Assembly (NCBI GenBank): GCA_002700285.1
Contig: PACT01000037.1
Location: forward strand, 1-51,718
DNA length: 51,718 nucleotides
Direction of reading: 5' to 3'
Source: Crocinitomicaceae bacterium
GTDB lineage: Bacteria > Bacteroidota > Bacteroidia > Flavobacteriales_D > Sanyastnellaceae
The notes below the pieces were generated by a model. That model had not been told where the DNA came from, did not search any database, and saw only the letters and a list, made by a program, of their open reading frames with translations. The position numbers were made by a program, and so were the translations under genes. Positions 1 through 8,650 of the stretch are shown here, piece after piece. Position 1 is the first letter of the stretch. Each line of letters starts with the position of its first letter.

Positions 1-660
1 TATATTTTTTTGGATATTATTATTTATTGGTTCAAGATTAAACTCACGACCCAGTTGCTTTTTAAAGCTCATTAAAAAGTCATTGGTAACTTTGTAAAGC
101 ATATTTTCTATTACTCTTTTATCTATACCCATATGTGATGCCGTGATGTGACTTTTAAAGTATAGCGTTTTTTTCCAATCAACCTTATTTGCAAATGTTT
201 GATAATAACTAAAATCTCCATTTTGATTATAGATTTCAACATCTCCTTGCAATTTTAATTCCCCTCCAGCTAAAGGAAATCCCACCACCGACATAAACCC
301 AAATGTAATAAAATTCATGAAGCGCATACTGGAAGAATAATCATAATAACTGTAGTTTATTCTTAAAAGTATGTTTCCAGATGGTGCGTCCTGATTATCA
401 TAATCTTTCGTAATAATGTTGCTGTGAATATCTGACAGAACAAAATTTTCCAATTTTTCTTTTGAAGAGAATTGCAGCTCAGGAGCTAGATCAGTCTCAA
501 ATGAAACCGTAAAATTTCCTAATTTGGGATTTAATGATGAGGTAGAGGCTTGTTTGTAAATGGGATTATATGAATAACAAGAAGTAATGACGCATGAAAA
601 CAAAAGCAATAACTTTAAAAAACTAGAGTTATCTAAATCAGGAATTAAATATCTTTTCAT
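1..660 (-). CDS. Putative lipoprotein, cut by the left window edge
   Basis: A reading frame opens with ATG at 660 and runs leftward without a stop through 220 codons to the first base, so the C-terminus is outside the window. The N-terminus is lipoprotein-like: MKRYLIP, a hydrophobic stretch (LLLLFSC), then VITSC, a plausible signal peptidase II lipobox. The mature part has alternating polar/hydrophobic strands (NILLRINYSYYDY), a short hydrophobic stretch around FITFGFMSVVGFPLAGG, and a lysine-rich end. I do not recognise the family. It is probably a cell-envelope lipoprotein facing the periplasm or surface. It is transcribed away from a 190-base spacer that separates it from the SOUL gene. 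The frame is clearly coding; the function is unknown. Confidence 0.7.
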   Translation of the reverse strand, partial: MKRYLIPDLDNSSFLKLLLLFSCVITSCYSYNPIYKQASTSSLNPKLGNFTVSFETDLAPELQFSSKEKLENFVLSDIHSNIITKDYDNQDAPSGNILLRINYSYYDYSSSMRFMNFITFGFMSVVGFPLAGGELKLQGDVEIYNQNGDFSYYQTFANKVDWKKTLYFKSHITASHMGIDKRVIENMLYKVTNDFLMSFKKQLGREFNLEPINNNIQKNI

Positions 661-851
661 GTCATTGCGTGTTAAAGCTAAAAGTTGTTAAACTAAAACC
701 ATGCCAAAACACGAAATATCCTATACAGAGTTTCAGGTTAAGACTCGGCATCTCTACCCAGAGCATAAATTAGAGCGATTTTCTCAACGTAATTACCGGG
801 AACCACAAGATCAATTATAGATCAATCCTTCGATTAATATTAATGGAACCC
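661..851. other. Intergenic spacer with one short open frame
   Basis: This 191-base AT-rich spacer lies between two minus-strand genes. It should hold the promoter of the lipoprotein gene; TAGCTTTA on the minus strand, about 20 bases before its ATG, is one mismatch from the Bacteroidota -7 element TAnnTTTG. On the plus strand 701-820 is a 39-codon ATG frame (MPKHEISYTEF...) with no supporting promoter or recognisable motif. I see no stable hairpin with a T-run. Confidence 0.4.
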
Positions 852-1436
852 CTACTCCAACTCTACAATAATTTCATTTTTCCGAAATAAAATCTCATAA
901 GGAGGATTGTACCCCAAAACTAAAAACGTGTTTGAATATTTAATCCCGTTTTCATCCAACAGTTTGATTAACGCAACCTTGTACTGTTCTATTTTCTCAT
1001 TACTTGCCCAACCATTAAAAGAAATTGCAGCCATCTTCTTTTCTGGCATCTCAATAAATTGAATGGCGGAATTTTCTGGCTTTGGCAAATTGTCTTTTGT
1101 GAGCGCTTTGGGCACCAAAAACATCATGGTCATCTCATCTTCTAACGTCATCGCAACAGGAGACGTCATTGAGATTTGTTCTTTCTGTTCATTCTTCCCG
1201 AAAATATAACCTCCCAAAATAGAAAACCCACTGCTTGATGCTTGCTTATAATCATCTGTATCCAATTTCACAGAAGTAAACAAACTGGCTTCATATTTTC
1301 TGATTTCAAAATCTGCATAAGATTTGATAACGACATACTCATACCCTTCTATGTCATGGCTGCTTTTATATAAATAAATTTGACTGCCTAAAAAGAGTAA
1401 AAACAGAACACCTAAAATGATGAAAAGTGTTTTCAT
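852..1436 (-). CDS. SOUL-family haem-binding protein
   Basis: The protein resembles the SOUL/HBP haem-binding family. Visible family features are the opening IEGYEYVVIKSYADFEIRKY, a middle ISMTSPVAMT segment (the family's usual M-T-x-P-V), and the closing YNPPYEILFRKNEIIVEL. I place the start at ATG 1436 (MKTLFIILGVLFLLFLG), because this gives a clean N-terminal hydrophobic helix that acts as a signal anchor; the frame extends 15 codons further but that extension looks non-coding. About 194 residues, a normal size for one SOUL domain plus an anchor. It probably binds haem or another tetrapyrrole in the envelope. It stands alone, 98 bases after the secreted-protein operon that ends at 1535. 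The family call is confident; the ligand is not shown by the sequence. Confidence 0.87.
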   Translation of the reverse strand: MKTLFIILGVLFLLFLGSQIYLYKSSHDIEGYEYVVIKSYADFEIRKYEASLFTSVKLDTDDYKQASSSGFSILGGYIFGKNEQKEQISMTSPVAMTLEDEMTMMFLVPKALTKDNLPKPENSAIQFIEMPEKKMAAISFNGWASNEKIEQYKVALIKLLDENGIKYSNTFLVLGYNPPYEILFRKNEIIVELE

Positions 1437-1534
1437 ATACAGGTTGATTGTTACGTTTTCTTTCAAGTTTAAACGAGGCAAATGTATAAATTAAGTCTTC
1501 AAAAAAGCGTCTTGTTTTAGCAACGAAAATCGTA

Positions 1535-2266
1535 TTAGTCGCAAGCTTGACCGTATGCACTAAGCAATTGCAACAAGTCCGGAGTGCCAATCGTTCCATC
1601 TTGATTCAGATCTTCAATACAATCCGATACGTCGTCGACATACTGACACAAACCGTTTTCTAAGTTGAAAATAGGATGAAAATTACTGGCCTCAGGGTCC
1701 GTACATCCCGAAATAATACAACTCCCATCATCAACCATCGCATAAAGCAAATAGTTGTCCGAGCCAGGATAAGTACACCCAGGAATCGGATTGGGATTAT
1801 CCCCTATCTCTATCGCGTGTGTGAATGATATTACGCCAATGTTAATGGAGTTGCCAAAAACGTTTATGTATGCCTCACCAGTAAAGAGAATATCGAAAAC
1901 ACCTGTTTCAATTGGGATCCCTGAAATATTAACACATAATTGAGAATTTGGTGTCATTTGCGCACCTGTCATACTGGAGAATAAGCCATCAGGAAGCCCA
2001 CTCATGGAAGTGAAATCAAAACTCTCTAAAGTATAACTCACCCCGCTTCCTGGCTCTACAATTGTAGTGCTTAAATGAAGGGCGATGTCTTCGTTGTACA
2101 TCTCCCCAAAAATGCCATAGGTTTGGCCGGGATAAGTTCCCGATTCAGTATCTAGCCAGCCAGAATCTCCTAAGCTGTTACAGTCAGGAATGAAGTAGAT
2201 ACAAAGCGAGTTACAAGAATCTGTAGCCTCAGAGTTATAGTTAAAGGCTTCTACATCCGTGCATCC
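1535..2266 (-). repeat. Shared 732-bp C-terminal module, copy 1
   Basis: This is the last 243 codons plus stop of the upstream-labelled 1535-4828 gene. It begins at [11 protein letters not shown] and ends [14 protein letters not shown]. It is the same length as copies 2 and 3 and aligns with them without gaps by eye. Copy-specific differences include DSCNSLC where the others have DSDNTLC, and LENGLC where copies 2 and 3 have LEDGSC. Confidence 0.9.
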
Positions 2267-4828
2267 GGCAATCTCTAGTTCATCACAAATTCCGTCATTG
2301 TCAACATCTGAGACACATTCCCCAAAACAATCATAACCAAACTCAGGAAAAACACAGGATCCATCGTCGATTAATGAGCTCGGATTGTAGTTACAAGCAT
2401 TGACATTAGTGCAACCAGGCACAGTAGAAAGAACCGTTATATTAGACAACACAACCAGACATCCATTCTCGTCTGTGACTGTAAGGTTATACAAGCCCTC
2501 TGAGACATCTAAAAGATCTTCATTGGTTCCAATCGGTATCCCTTCAGCATTAGTCCATACAAATGATGCGACACCATTTGCTCCTATCACTGTGACATCT
2601 ATCATACCGAATGATATATTTTCAATCTCATTTGTTATTGCATATTCTGCAGTGAGTATACATGAGACATCGCCTACAATCATGTTTTCAGAGATTGTTG
2701 TGCAACTATCAGCTACAATCGTAAGGTCGTAGTTACCAGGCCCAACATCTAAAAGGTCCTCCCCTGTTCCTACCACATCACCATTTTCATTTGTCCATGA
2801 AAAAGAAGTTGGAATGACACCATTAATAAGAGTTACGTCTATGTTCCCCAATGTGCCTAATTCAGTATCTGCATCTACTGTAGCAACACTTTCAATGAGA
2901 TCGCACTGAATGTTTAAACTGAAATTTGCAAACATAAACTCTGCTGAGAATGGCTCAAAAATAGTTAACCATCCAAGCATCAAAAGATCTAATGTGAATA
3001 CACCCGGAATGTTTGGCGTACCCTCAATAGAAATACAATATTGCGTTCCTCCAATTAACATACAAGGATCAGGTGAATCACCATTGTTGTTACAGACGAC
3101 CATTAAACCCAATTCTTCGGGAGAATACATCGTTCCTGTGGCAATATCTGTCATGACGACGTCAATAAGGTTGATTGAATCAATCGGTAATGTTGGCGGA
3201 TAAGCGTCATCGATATCTGAAGCAAAAGTTGGTGTTAATATGTGTAGGACATCAAAGTAATCTTGCCCTACAAATCCCGACACAAAACCCTCTCCTAGAC
3301 TGGGGTCAGGAGACAAGCCGAAACCAACATCTCCGAAATCGAAATCACCACAACAAGTTGAGCCATCCCCACCACATACGCCACACTCATCGAGTACGTT
3401 TCCGTCGCAGTCACACTCGCCTGCTGGGATGCCATCTCCACCACATACACCACACTCATCAAGAACTGCGCCTTCACAATCACAATACTCAGTATTGTTT
3501 ACACTTATATTCCAGTCGAATATAAATCCGTTATCGGAAGCCCAGAAGTCACACACCTCTACTTCCCATGTTCCATTTAAAGGACAACCATCGAGGTTTG
3601 TAAAAGACTGAACTGATTCGTAAGAACCTGATGGAAGCGTTCCGCCAGCGTTTTCTGCCCACGTGCCATTCGTTGCCCCTGGCTCCCAGTAGTAATCCCA
3701 ACCCGTCCCCGGAGTTAAATCGGCGTCATTGTCAACAGGAACCCCTAAGAATGTTCCATTGCCTCCTTGTTGATGAACCTGAATACTTTGTCCATTTGGA
3801 CATATAAAGGTGATGGTTAAATCTCCCATATAGCTGTGTTCCAAATTCATAGAAATATTCAAGATATCTGTATTTCCATTATTCACTACATCTCCTGCAT
3901 TAAAACTAGTCACATTTATTTGACTTGAAAAGCACTGCCCTTGAGCGTCTGGAATCATAAAGCCATTGACTAAATCTGTACTAATCTGGCTTGTCAAAGA
4001 AAAACAAGAACCATCATCTTCTGTGGCCTGCGAATCAAAATTACAAGCGGTTGGGTCAGTGCAGCCCGACAACTCTAAACTTCCACATTCCCCACACTCG
4101 TCGAGTACGTTTCCCTCGCAGTCACATTCTCCTTCTGGAATTCCAGACCCTCCACAAACTCCACACTCGTCATTTACAAGACAAGAGCCATCATCAATTG
4201 TTGATTCAGGATTATAGTTACAAGCTGTAAAATCAGTACAACCAGCACATGACAAATATTCGCAACTGCCGTCATCTACATTTGCTGAAGAATCATAATT
4301 ACAAGCAATGTCGATTGTACAGCCAAATATTTCATCCGAGATTACGTATGTTATTTGTTGACACGAACCTGAAGAAATATCACCAACTGGGTGAAAACAA
4401 TATTCAAGTGTTGTAGTACCTAAAACATTGTGAGGATAGAAATATGCAATAAATGTGTTGTCAGTGACTCCCGTTGGAATGTTTACTAGCAAGGAAGCAT
4501 TGGAAGAGGATGCATCTGTTCCGTAGTTATAACAAATCGGTCCCCAACAAAATTTTTCATGACTTCCCTCAACAGGAAAATCTGGCAATGATTGAACATA
4601 TGGATAATTAAATGGTGATACTGTATCAATGAAAGTTCGAGTACACATTAATGTCATTGATGAATTGGTTTCGTTTACGACATCAAAAGGCGTGGAAATC
4701 TCACCTGAGTAAAGTGCATTAAGTGTATCCAGTTTGACAAAAACCGTATCTGAAGCAGTGAAAATAGTGGGCTGTGCACTAACAGAAAGGATCATGCAGC
4801 AACATAGAATATTTAAGATGTATTTCAT
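1535..4828 (-). CDS. Large secreted mosaic protein: P-domain, SprB-like repeats, shared C-terminal module
   Basis: 1097 residues with a signal peptide ([19 protein letters not shown]). Rough order: an N-terminal domain (20-165) nearly the same as that of the 10920-11720 protein; GCTD-type Cys repeats such as [21 protein letters not shown] (170-275); a proprotein convertase P-domain (about 276-446, with [16 protein letters not shown] and [16 protein letters not shown]); DECGVCGG repeats (447-494); a domain of the [18 protein letters not shown] type (494-641); two SprB-like repeats with [13 protein letters not shown] and [13 protein letters not shown] (646-804); more GCT repeats; and the 243-residue module (855-1097) ending in a dockerin-like tail. 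It is last in a three-gene tandem, 14 bases behind its neighbour. No type A or B sorting domain is visible. Probably a surface or matrix protein; no catalytic domain is seen. Confidence 0.85.
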   Translation of the reverse strand: MKYILNILCCCMILSVSAQPTIFTASDTVFVKLDTLNALYSGEISTPFDVVNETNSSMTLMCTRTFIDTVSPFNYPYVQSLPDFPVEGSHEKFCWGPICYNYGTDASSSNASLLVNIPTGVTDNTFIAYFYPHNVLGTTTLEYCFHPVGDISSGSCQQITYVISDEIFGCTIDIACNYDSSANVDDGSCEYLSCAGCTDFTACNYNPESTIDDGSCLVNDECGVCGGSGIPEGECDCEGNVLDECGECGSLELSGCTDPTACNFDSQATEDDGSCFSLTSQISTDLVNGFMIPDAQGQCFSSQINVTSFNAGDVVNNGNTDILNISMNLEHSYMGDLTITFICPNGQSIQVHQQGGNGTFLGVPVDNDADLTPGTGWDYYWEPGATNGTWAENAGGTLPSGSYESVQSFTNLDGCPLNGTWEVEVCDFWASDNGFIFDWNISVNNTEYCDCEGAVLDECGVCGGDGIPAGECDCDGNVLDECGVCGGDGSTCCGDFDFGDVGFGLSPDPSLGEGFVSGFVGQDYFDVLHILTPTFASDIDDAYPPTLPIDSINLIDVVMTDIATGTMYSPEELGLMVVCNNNGDSPDPCMLIGGTQYCISIEGTPNIPGVFTLDLLMLGWLTIFEPFSAEFMFANFSLNIQCDLIESVATVDADTELGTLGNIDVTLINGVIPTSFSWTNENGDVVGTGEDLLDVGPGNYDLTIVADSCTTISENMIVGDVSCILTAEYAITNEIENISFGMIDVTVIGANGVASFVWTNAEGIPIGTNEDLLDVSEGLYNLTVTDENGCLVVLSNITVLSTVPGCTNVNACNYNPSSLIDDGSCVFPEFGYDCFGECVSDVDNDGICDELEIAGCTDVEAFNYNSEATDSCNSLCIYFIPDCNSLGDSGWLDTESGTYPGQTYGIFGEMYNEDIALHLSTTIVEPGSGVSYTLESFDFTSMSGLPDGLFSSMTGAQMTPNSQLCVNISGIPIETGVFDILFTGEAYINVFGNSINIGVISFTHAIEIGDNPNPIPGCTYPGSDNYLLYAMVDDGSCIISGCTDPEASNFHPIFNLENGLCQYVDDVSDCIEDLNQDGTIGTPDLLQLLSAYGQACD
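3340..4190 (-). repeat. DECGVCGG / [12 protein letters not shown] repeat units
   Basis: Within the large secreted protein, the units [32 protein letters not shown] and [16 protein letters not shown] recur at about 3345-3490 and 4080-4180, on either side of the P-domain. The DNA is visibly repetitive, with cgccacactcatcgagtacg-like stretches. The spacing of Cys suggests small disulphide-bonded or calcium-binding linkers. Known as a recurrent motif in secreted proteins of marine Bacteroidota; its function is not established here. Confidence 0.7.
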
Positions 4829-4842
4829 AATGTCTATTTTAT

Positions 4843-5574
4843 CTATTCACACGTTTGACCGTATGCACTAAGCAATTGCAACAAATCTTGAGTGCCGATC
4901 GTTCCATCTTGATTAAGATCCTCAATACAATCCGAGATATCCTCGACATACTGACACGAACCGTCCTCTAAGTTAAAAATAGGATGAAAATTACTGGACT
5001 CAGGGTCAGTACATCCCGAAATAATACAACTGCCATCATCCACCATTGCATAGACCAAATAGTTGTCCGAACCAGAATAGGTACATCCAGAAATCGGATT
5101 GGGGTTATCTCCTATCTCGAGCGTGTGCGTGAACGAGATCAAGCCAATGTTAATGGAGTTACCAAATACGTTGATATACGCTTCACCAGTGAAAAGAATG
5201 TCGAACACGCCTGTTTCAATGGGGGCCCCTGAAATATTAACACATAATTCAGAATTAGGGTTCATTGGCCCACTCGTCATTATAGAAATCAAGCCCTGAG
5301 GCAATCCACTCATGGAAATAAAATCAAAATGAGCTAAGACATAGCTTACACCACTAACTGGCTCTACAATTGTATTGCTTAAATGAAGGGCAATGTCTTC
5401 GTTATACATCTCTCCGAAAATGCCAGAGGATTGGCCGGGATAGGTGCCCGATTCAGTATCAAGCCAGCCAGGATCTCCAAAACTGTTACAGTCCGGAACG
5501 AAATAGATGCAAAGTGTGTTGTCAGAGTCTGTCGCCTCAGGATTATAGTTGAAGGCTTCTAAATCCGTGCAGCC
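4843..5574 (-). repeat. Shared 732-bp C-terminal module, copy 2
   Basis: The module begins at [11 protein letters not shown] and ends [13 protein letters not shown]. It is exactly 732 bases including the stop. Both the coding end and the 14-base spacer behind it resemble copies 1 and 3, which supports origin by tandem duplication of a 3' unit. Confidence 0.9.
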
Positions 5575-6387
5575 TATAATTTCATCTTCATCACAGACGT
5601 AATCCATATCAGAATCGTTAAGGCAATTTCCATCACAATCAAGATTTTCGGAACCATAAATATCTATTGGATAAAGACAACTGTCATCTTGTGGAGCAAG
5701 ATAATTACAGGCAACTGGATCTTGACAGCAACCATTACATATGAGCACATTTTCAGTTTCAACAACGACCACATCGTCGATGTAGTAAAGACCAGCTGTA
5801 TTGCCATCTCCATATCCAAATAAATTAAGGCCTCCGATAATTCCATCAAATGCAAAATTCGCAATGAACTCTCCGCCGATGAAAACTTCAGCGCGTGAAT
5901 TAATAGGATCCATTCTTAAAGAAACAGATGTCCATTCGTCCAGGTTGTATGAACCGAATGCGATATCCGCTTGGTCTATGCTCAGTTGGATAGAGCCATT
6001 TCCAGAAAAAATAATATCAAAGGCCCAAGCAACACCTGGTGTTAGCTCTTCTTGGATGTTGTTATAAGCTGAGCCTCCAGAAGGGACGTAGATGTTGTAG
6101 CTTACTTCGTAAGCACTCTCAAGTCCGATAGGTAGGTACAAGTCCATAGGTCCACCTGCCAAAGTGCCAAATATTTTTAAAGACTGTGTTCCTGAGTTAG
6201 CTTGCTCATCGCTGACTTGACCGTCTTCGTCGGTTCCTGTAGCTCCAGACCAAGTTGTCCAAACGGAACTAGCGACACCGATGTAGTCACCTACTTGGTA
6301 TGATTCGAAGTCCTCTTCGAGTAGAGGGGTTTGGCCAAAAGCACTGCCGAAAATTAGCAGAGCAGAGGGGATTAAGATGTATTTCAT
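4843..6387 (-). CDS. Secreted protein: jelly-roll (LamG/ConA-like) domain plus shared C-terminal module
   Basis: 514 residues with a signal peptide ([19 protein letters not shown]). Residues about 19-210 look like a concanavalin-A/laminin-G-like beta-sandwich: [50 protein letters not shown] and a closing [11 protein letters not shown], the usual pattern of 'fused to DUF/T9SS' carbohydrate-binding-type domains. A Cys-rich linker follows ([13 protein letters not shown]), then [13 protein letters not shown], a calcium-loop-like Asp repeat, and the shared module at 272-514. It is the middle gene of the tandem: 14 bases separate it from each neighbour and the spacer sequences are alike, so the three genes probably form one transcript. 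It is likely secreted and may bind glycan; no enzyme motif is visible. Confidence 0.83.
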   Translation of the reverse strand: MKYILIPSALLIFGSAFGQTPLLEEDFESYQVGDYIGVASSVWTTWSGATGTDEDGQVSDEQANSGTQSLKIFGTLAGGPMDLYLPIGLESAYEVSYNIYVPSGGSAYNNIQEELTPGVAWAFDIIFSGNGSIQLSIDQADIAFGSYNLDEWTSVSLRMDPINSRAEVFIGGEFIANFAFDGIIGGLNLFGYGDGNTAGLYYIDDVVVVETENVLICNGCCQDPVACNYLAPQDDSCLYPIDIYGSENLDCDGNCLNDSDMDYVCDEDEIIGCTDLEAFNYNPEATDSDNTLCIYFVPDCNSFGDPGWLDTESGTYPGQSSGIFGEMYNEDIALHLSNTIVEPVSGVSYVLAHFDFISMSGLPQGLISIMTSGPMNPNSELCVNISGAPIETGVFDILFTGEAYINVFGNSINIGLISFTHTLEIGDNPNPISGCTYSGSDNYLVYAMVDDGSCIISGCTDPESSNFHPIFNLEDGSCQYVEDISDCIEDLNQDGTIGTQDLLQLLSAYGQTCE

Positions 6388-6401
6388 GATGTCTATTTTC
6401 T

Positions 6402-7133
6402 TTATTCACACGTTTGACCATATGAACCCAGCAATTGCAACAAGTCCGGAGTGCCAATCGTTCCATCTTGATTAATATCTTCAATACAATCTGAGATATC
6501 CTCGACATACAGACACGAACCGTCCTCTAAATTGACAAATGCATGGAAATTACTGGCCTCAGGATCGGTACAACCAGATATTATGCAAGTCCCATCATCA
6601 ATCATCGCATAAAGCAAGTAGTTATCAGATCCAGGATAAGTACAACCAGAAATTGGATTGGGGTTATCCCCTATCTCGAGTGTGTGCGTGAAGGAGATCA
6701 TGCCAATGTTAATGGAGTTGCCAAATACGCTGATGAATGCTTCGCCCGTCAACAAAATATCGAACAACCCTGTTTCAATGGGAATACCTGAAATATTGAC
6801 ACAAACCTGAGAATTAGGGTTCATCTGACCACCACTCATCGTAGAAGTTATGCCCTCAGGAAGACCACTCATAGAAGTGAAATCAAAACTCTGTATAGCA
6901 TAATTCACACCGCTTTCAGGCTCTACAATGGTGGTGCTTAAATGAAGGGCGATGTCTTCGTTATACATTTCCCCAAAAATGCCTGAGGATTGTTCGGGAT
7001 AAGTCCCCGATTCAGTTTCAAGCCAGCCAGGATCTCCAAAACTGTTACAGTCCTGAACGAAATAGATGCAAAGTGTGTTGTCAGAATCAGTCGCGTCAGG
7101 ATTATAGTTGAAGGCTTCGTAATCGGTGCAACC
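6402..7133 (-). repeat. Shared 732-bp C-terminal module, copy 3
   Basis: The module begins at GCTDYEAFNYN and ends LLQLLGSYGQTCE. Its length equals copies 1 and 2. It differs slightly more in its second half (FHAFVNLEDGSC and IEDINQDGT), which would fit divergence after duplication. Confidence 0.9.
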
Positions 7134-8513
7134 TAGAATTTCCAATTGATCACAAATTCCATCATTGTCAACATCTGTAATACATTCCCCATCACAATTA
7201 TACCATTGTTCAGGAAAAACACAGGACCCATCATCTTCGGTAGCATAGTTCAGATAATTGCAAGCAGATGAATCTGTGCAACCCGAAAACACGAAATCTA
7301 TGGTTTCAATTCCTATTACTAACTCCGCGAACTCTCCATCAATAGCACCATCATAAGAAATAATGGTATCCGCCTCATTTTCTCCAATCATGTATACTAT
7401 AGAAAACGAACCGTCAGCGTAATCACCCCATTGAGAAGCATTAAGCCCGTCACCGTAACTGTCTGTCATTTTGAAAATGTAACATTCATTAAGATCGAGT
7501 GCAACATCCCAAGTCAATGGAGTGTCATTTTGACCTGCCAAATCACCTGTAGCAATTCCATCGATGTACATGCCAGAGGCAGATTCAATGGTCCAGCCAG
7601 TCTCCTCTGGCCAGTTGTCAGTTGTGATACGGACTTGTATGATTGTTGAAGATTCAACTGATCCAACAATAGTTGTAGCGTCATCTGCATTCCAAGCTGC
7701 TCCGTTTACAGTAATAAGGCTGTAGTCAAATGTTCCTTCTTCGTTGTAAGAGCCGAGGTCTATAGTTTCATTTCCACCATTTGAAAGTACGCCTGCCCAT
7801 GTGACGTCACTTTGAGCAACTCCGTTTAAGCTTACAGAAAAAGTCATAGCTGTAATATTTTCTGAACCGAGGTTAGAAACCAATGTAGAAGCCATCCATT
7901 CGCCACCACCACAAGAAGATGTTTCACCGTTGTAAGTCATTACTGGTGCAGCACCAGTAATGGAGTTAGCGCAATTCTGAAATGCAGCAGCGACGTGCCC
8001 TTCAAAAGTAGTTTGACCTGACTCCACCAGTGAATATTCCATTTCACCTGTAGTTGCGTTCTCTGTCCCATCAGGACAAACAGTGTAGATAGTAGGGTAG
8101 TATGTATTACTGTAGCTGTCAAAAATATTTGAAGCGTTATCGATAATTGGGAAATTTGTAATTGAGACCCAATCCCCTGTTGTTGCTGGTCCAGTTCCAT
8201 TCAGGTCTGCATCCGTTGTTGAATCATCAGATTCTAGGTAGAAAACATATAAGTCTCCTGTGCCTTCTGGCCCAAATGTTGAGTACATATCTTCTAAAGT
8301 GCCACCAAGAGCGTAATTCCAACAAGGACCGCACCATGTGGCAGAGAAGTCGAGTATAACAGTGTTTCCTTCATCAAGAAGGTCGTATAAGTTCCACTCG
8401 GTGCCGTTGATATCAGTGGCGGTAAAATCAGGTGCGATGCTTCCAGAAGGAAGTTGCGCGAGAGCAGTCGAAGAAATTGCTAGAACTGCGAAAAGCATGT
8501 ATATGTGCTTCAT
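6402..8513 (-). CDS. Secreted thioredoxin-fold protein with shared C-terminal module
   Basis: 703 residues with a signal peptide (MKHIYMLFAVLAISSTALA). Residues 21-165 form a redoxin/TlpA-like thioredoxin fold: GSIAPDFTATDINGTEWNL, then FSATWCGPCWNY with the redox pair Cys61 and Cys64, and a later YYPTIYTVCPDG that supplies the cis-Pro. About 190-290 resembles the beta-rich Omp28-type region of surface thioredoxins; 290-400 has a T9SS-associated domain with CYIFKMTDSYGDGLNAS. One GCTD repeat follows, then the shared module at 461-703. It is the first gene of the tandem, 137 bases after the DUF6029 gene. An extracellular or envelope disulphide or thiol role is plausible; partners are unknown. 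Confidence 0.85.
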   Translation of the reverse strand: MKHIYMLFAVLAISSTALAQLPSGSIAPDFTATDINGTEWNLYDLLDEGNTVILDFSATWCGPCWNYALGGTLEDMYSTFGPEGTGDLYVFYLESDDSTTDADLNGTGPATTGDWVSITNFPIIDNASNIFDSYSNTYYPTIYTVCPDGTENATTGEMEYSLVESGQTTFEGHVAAAFQNCANSITGAAPVMTYNGETSSCGGGEWMASTLVSNLGSENITAMTFSVSLNGVAQSDVTWAGVLSNGGNETIDLGSYNEEGTFDYSLITVNGAAWNADDATTIVGSVESSTIIQVRITTDNWPEETGWTIESASGMYIDGIATGDLAGQNDTPLTWDVALDLNECYIFKMTDSYGDGLNASQWGDYADGSFSIVYMIGENEADTIISYDGAIDGEFAELVIGIETIDFVFSGCTDSSACNYLNYATEDDGSCVFPEQWYNCDGECITDVDNDGICDQLEILGCTDYEAFNYNPDATDSDNTLCIYFVQDCNSFGDPGWLETESGTYPEQSSGIFGEMYNEDIALHLSTTIVEPESGVNYAIQSFDFTSMSGLPEGITSTMSGGQMNPNSQVCVNISGIPIETGLFDILLTGEAFISVFGNSINIGMISFTHTLEIGDNPNPISGCTYPGSDNYLLYAMIDDGTCIISGCTDPEASNFHAFVNLEDGSCLYVEDISDCIEDINQDGTIGTPDLLQLLGSYGQTCE

Positions 8514-8650
8514 ATTATTTATAGATTTAAAAGATTAATTACTTAATAAAAAACTTTTAAGTGGAATGCCTAAATCAAATTTGGTTGCCGCTAATTTAGA
8601 GCAAAACTGCTGATATAAAGAGCATTCACCCAGTAAAAACCAGTTTTCAG
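8514..8650 (-). other. Upstream region of the three-gene secreted-protein operon
   Basis: These 137 bases separate the DUF6029 gene from the first gene of the triplet, both on the minus strand. The last 60 bases before the ATG are very AT-rich. This is the natural place for the operon's own promoter, but I find no clear TTG / TAnnTTTG pair. Confidence 0.35.

Noticed and set aside
1437-1481. 15-codon N-terminal extension of the SOUL protein
   Set aside because: It would put polar residues before the signal anchor; the ATG at 1436 gives a standard start.
3340-4190. Regular short DNA repeats as a possible CRISPR or VNTR array
   Set aside because: The repeats are in frame, encode Cys-rich DECGVCGG units, vary at third positions and have no fixed spacers.
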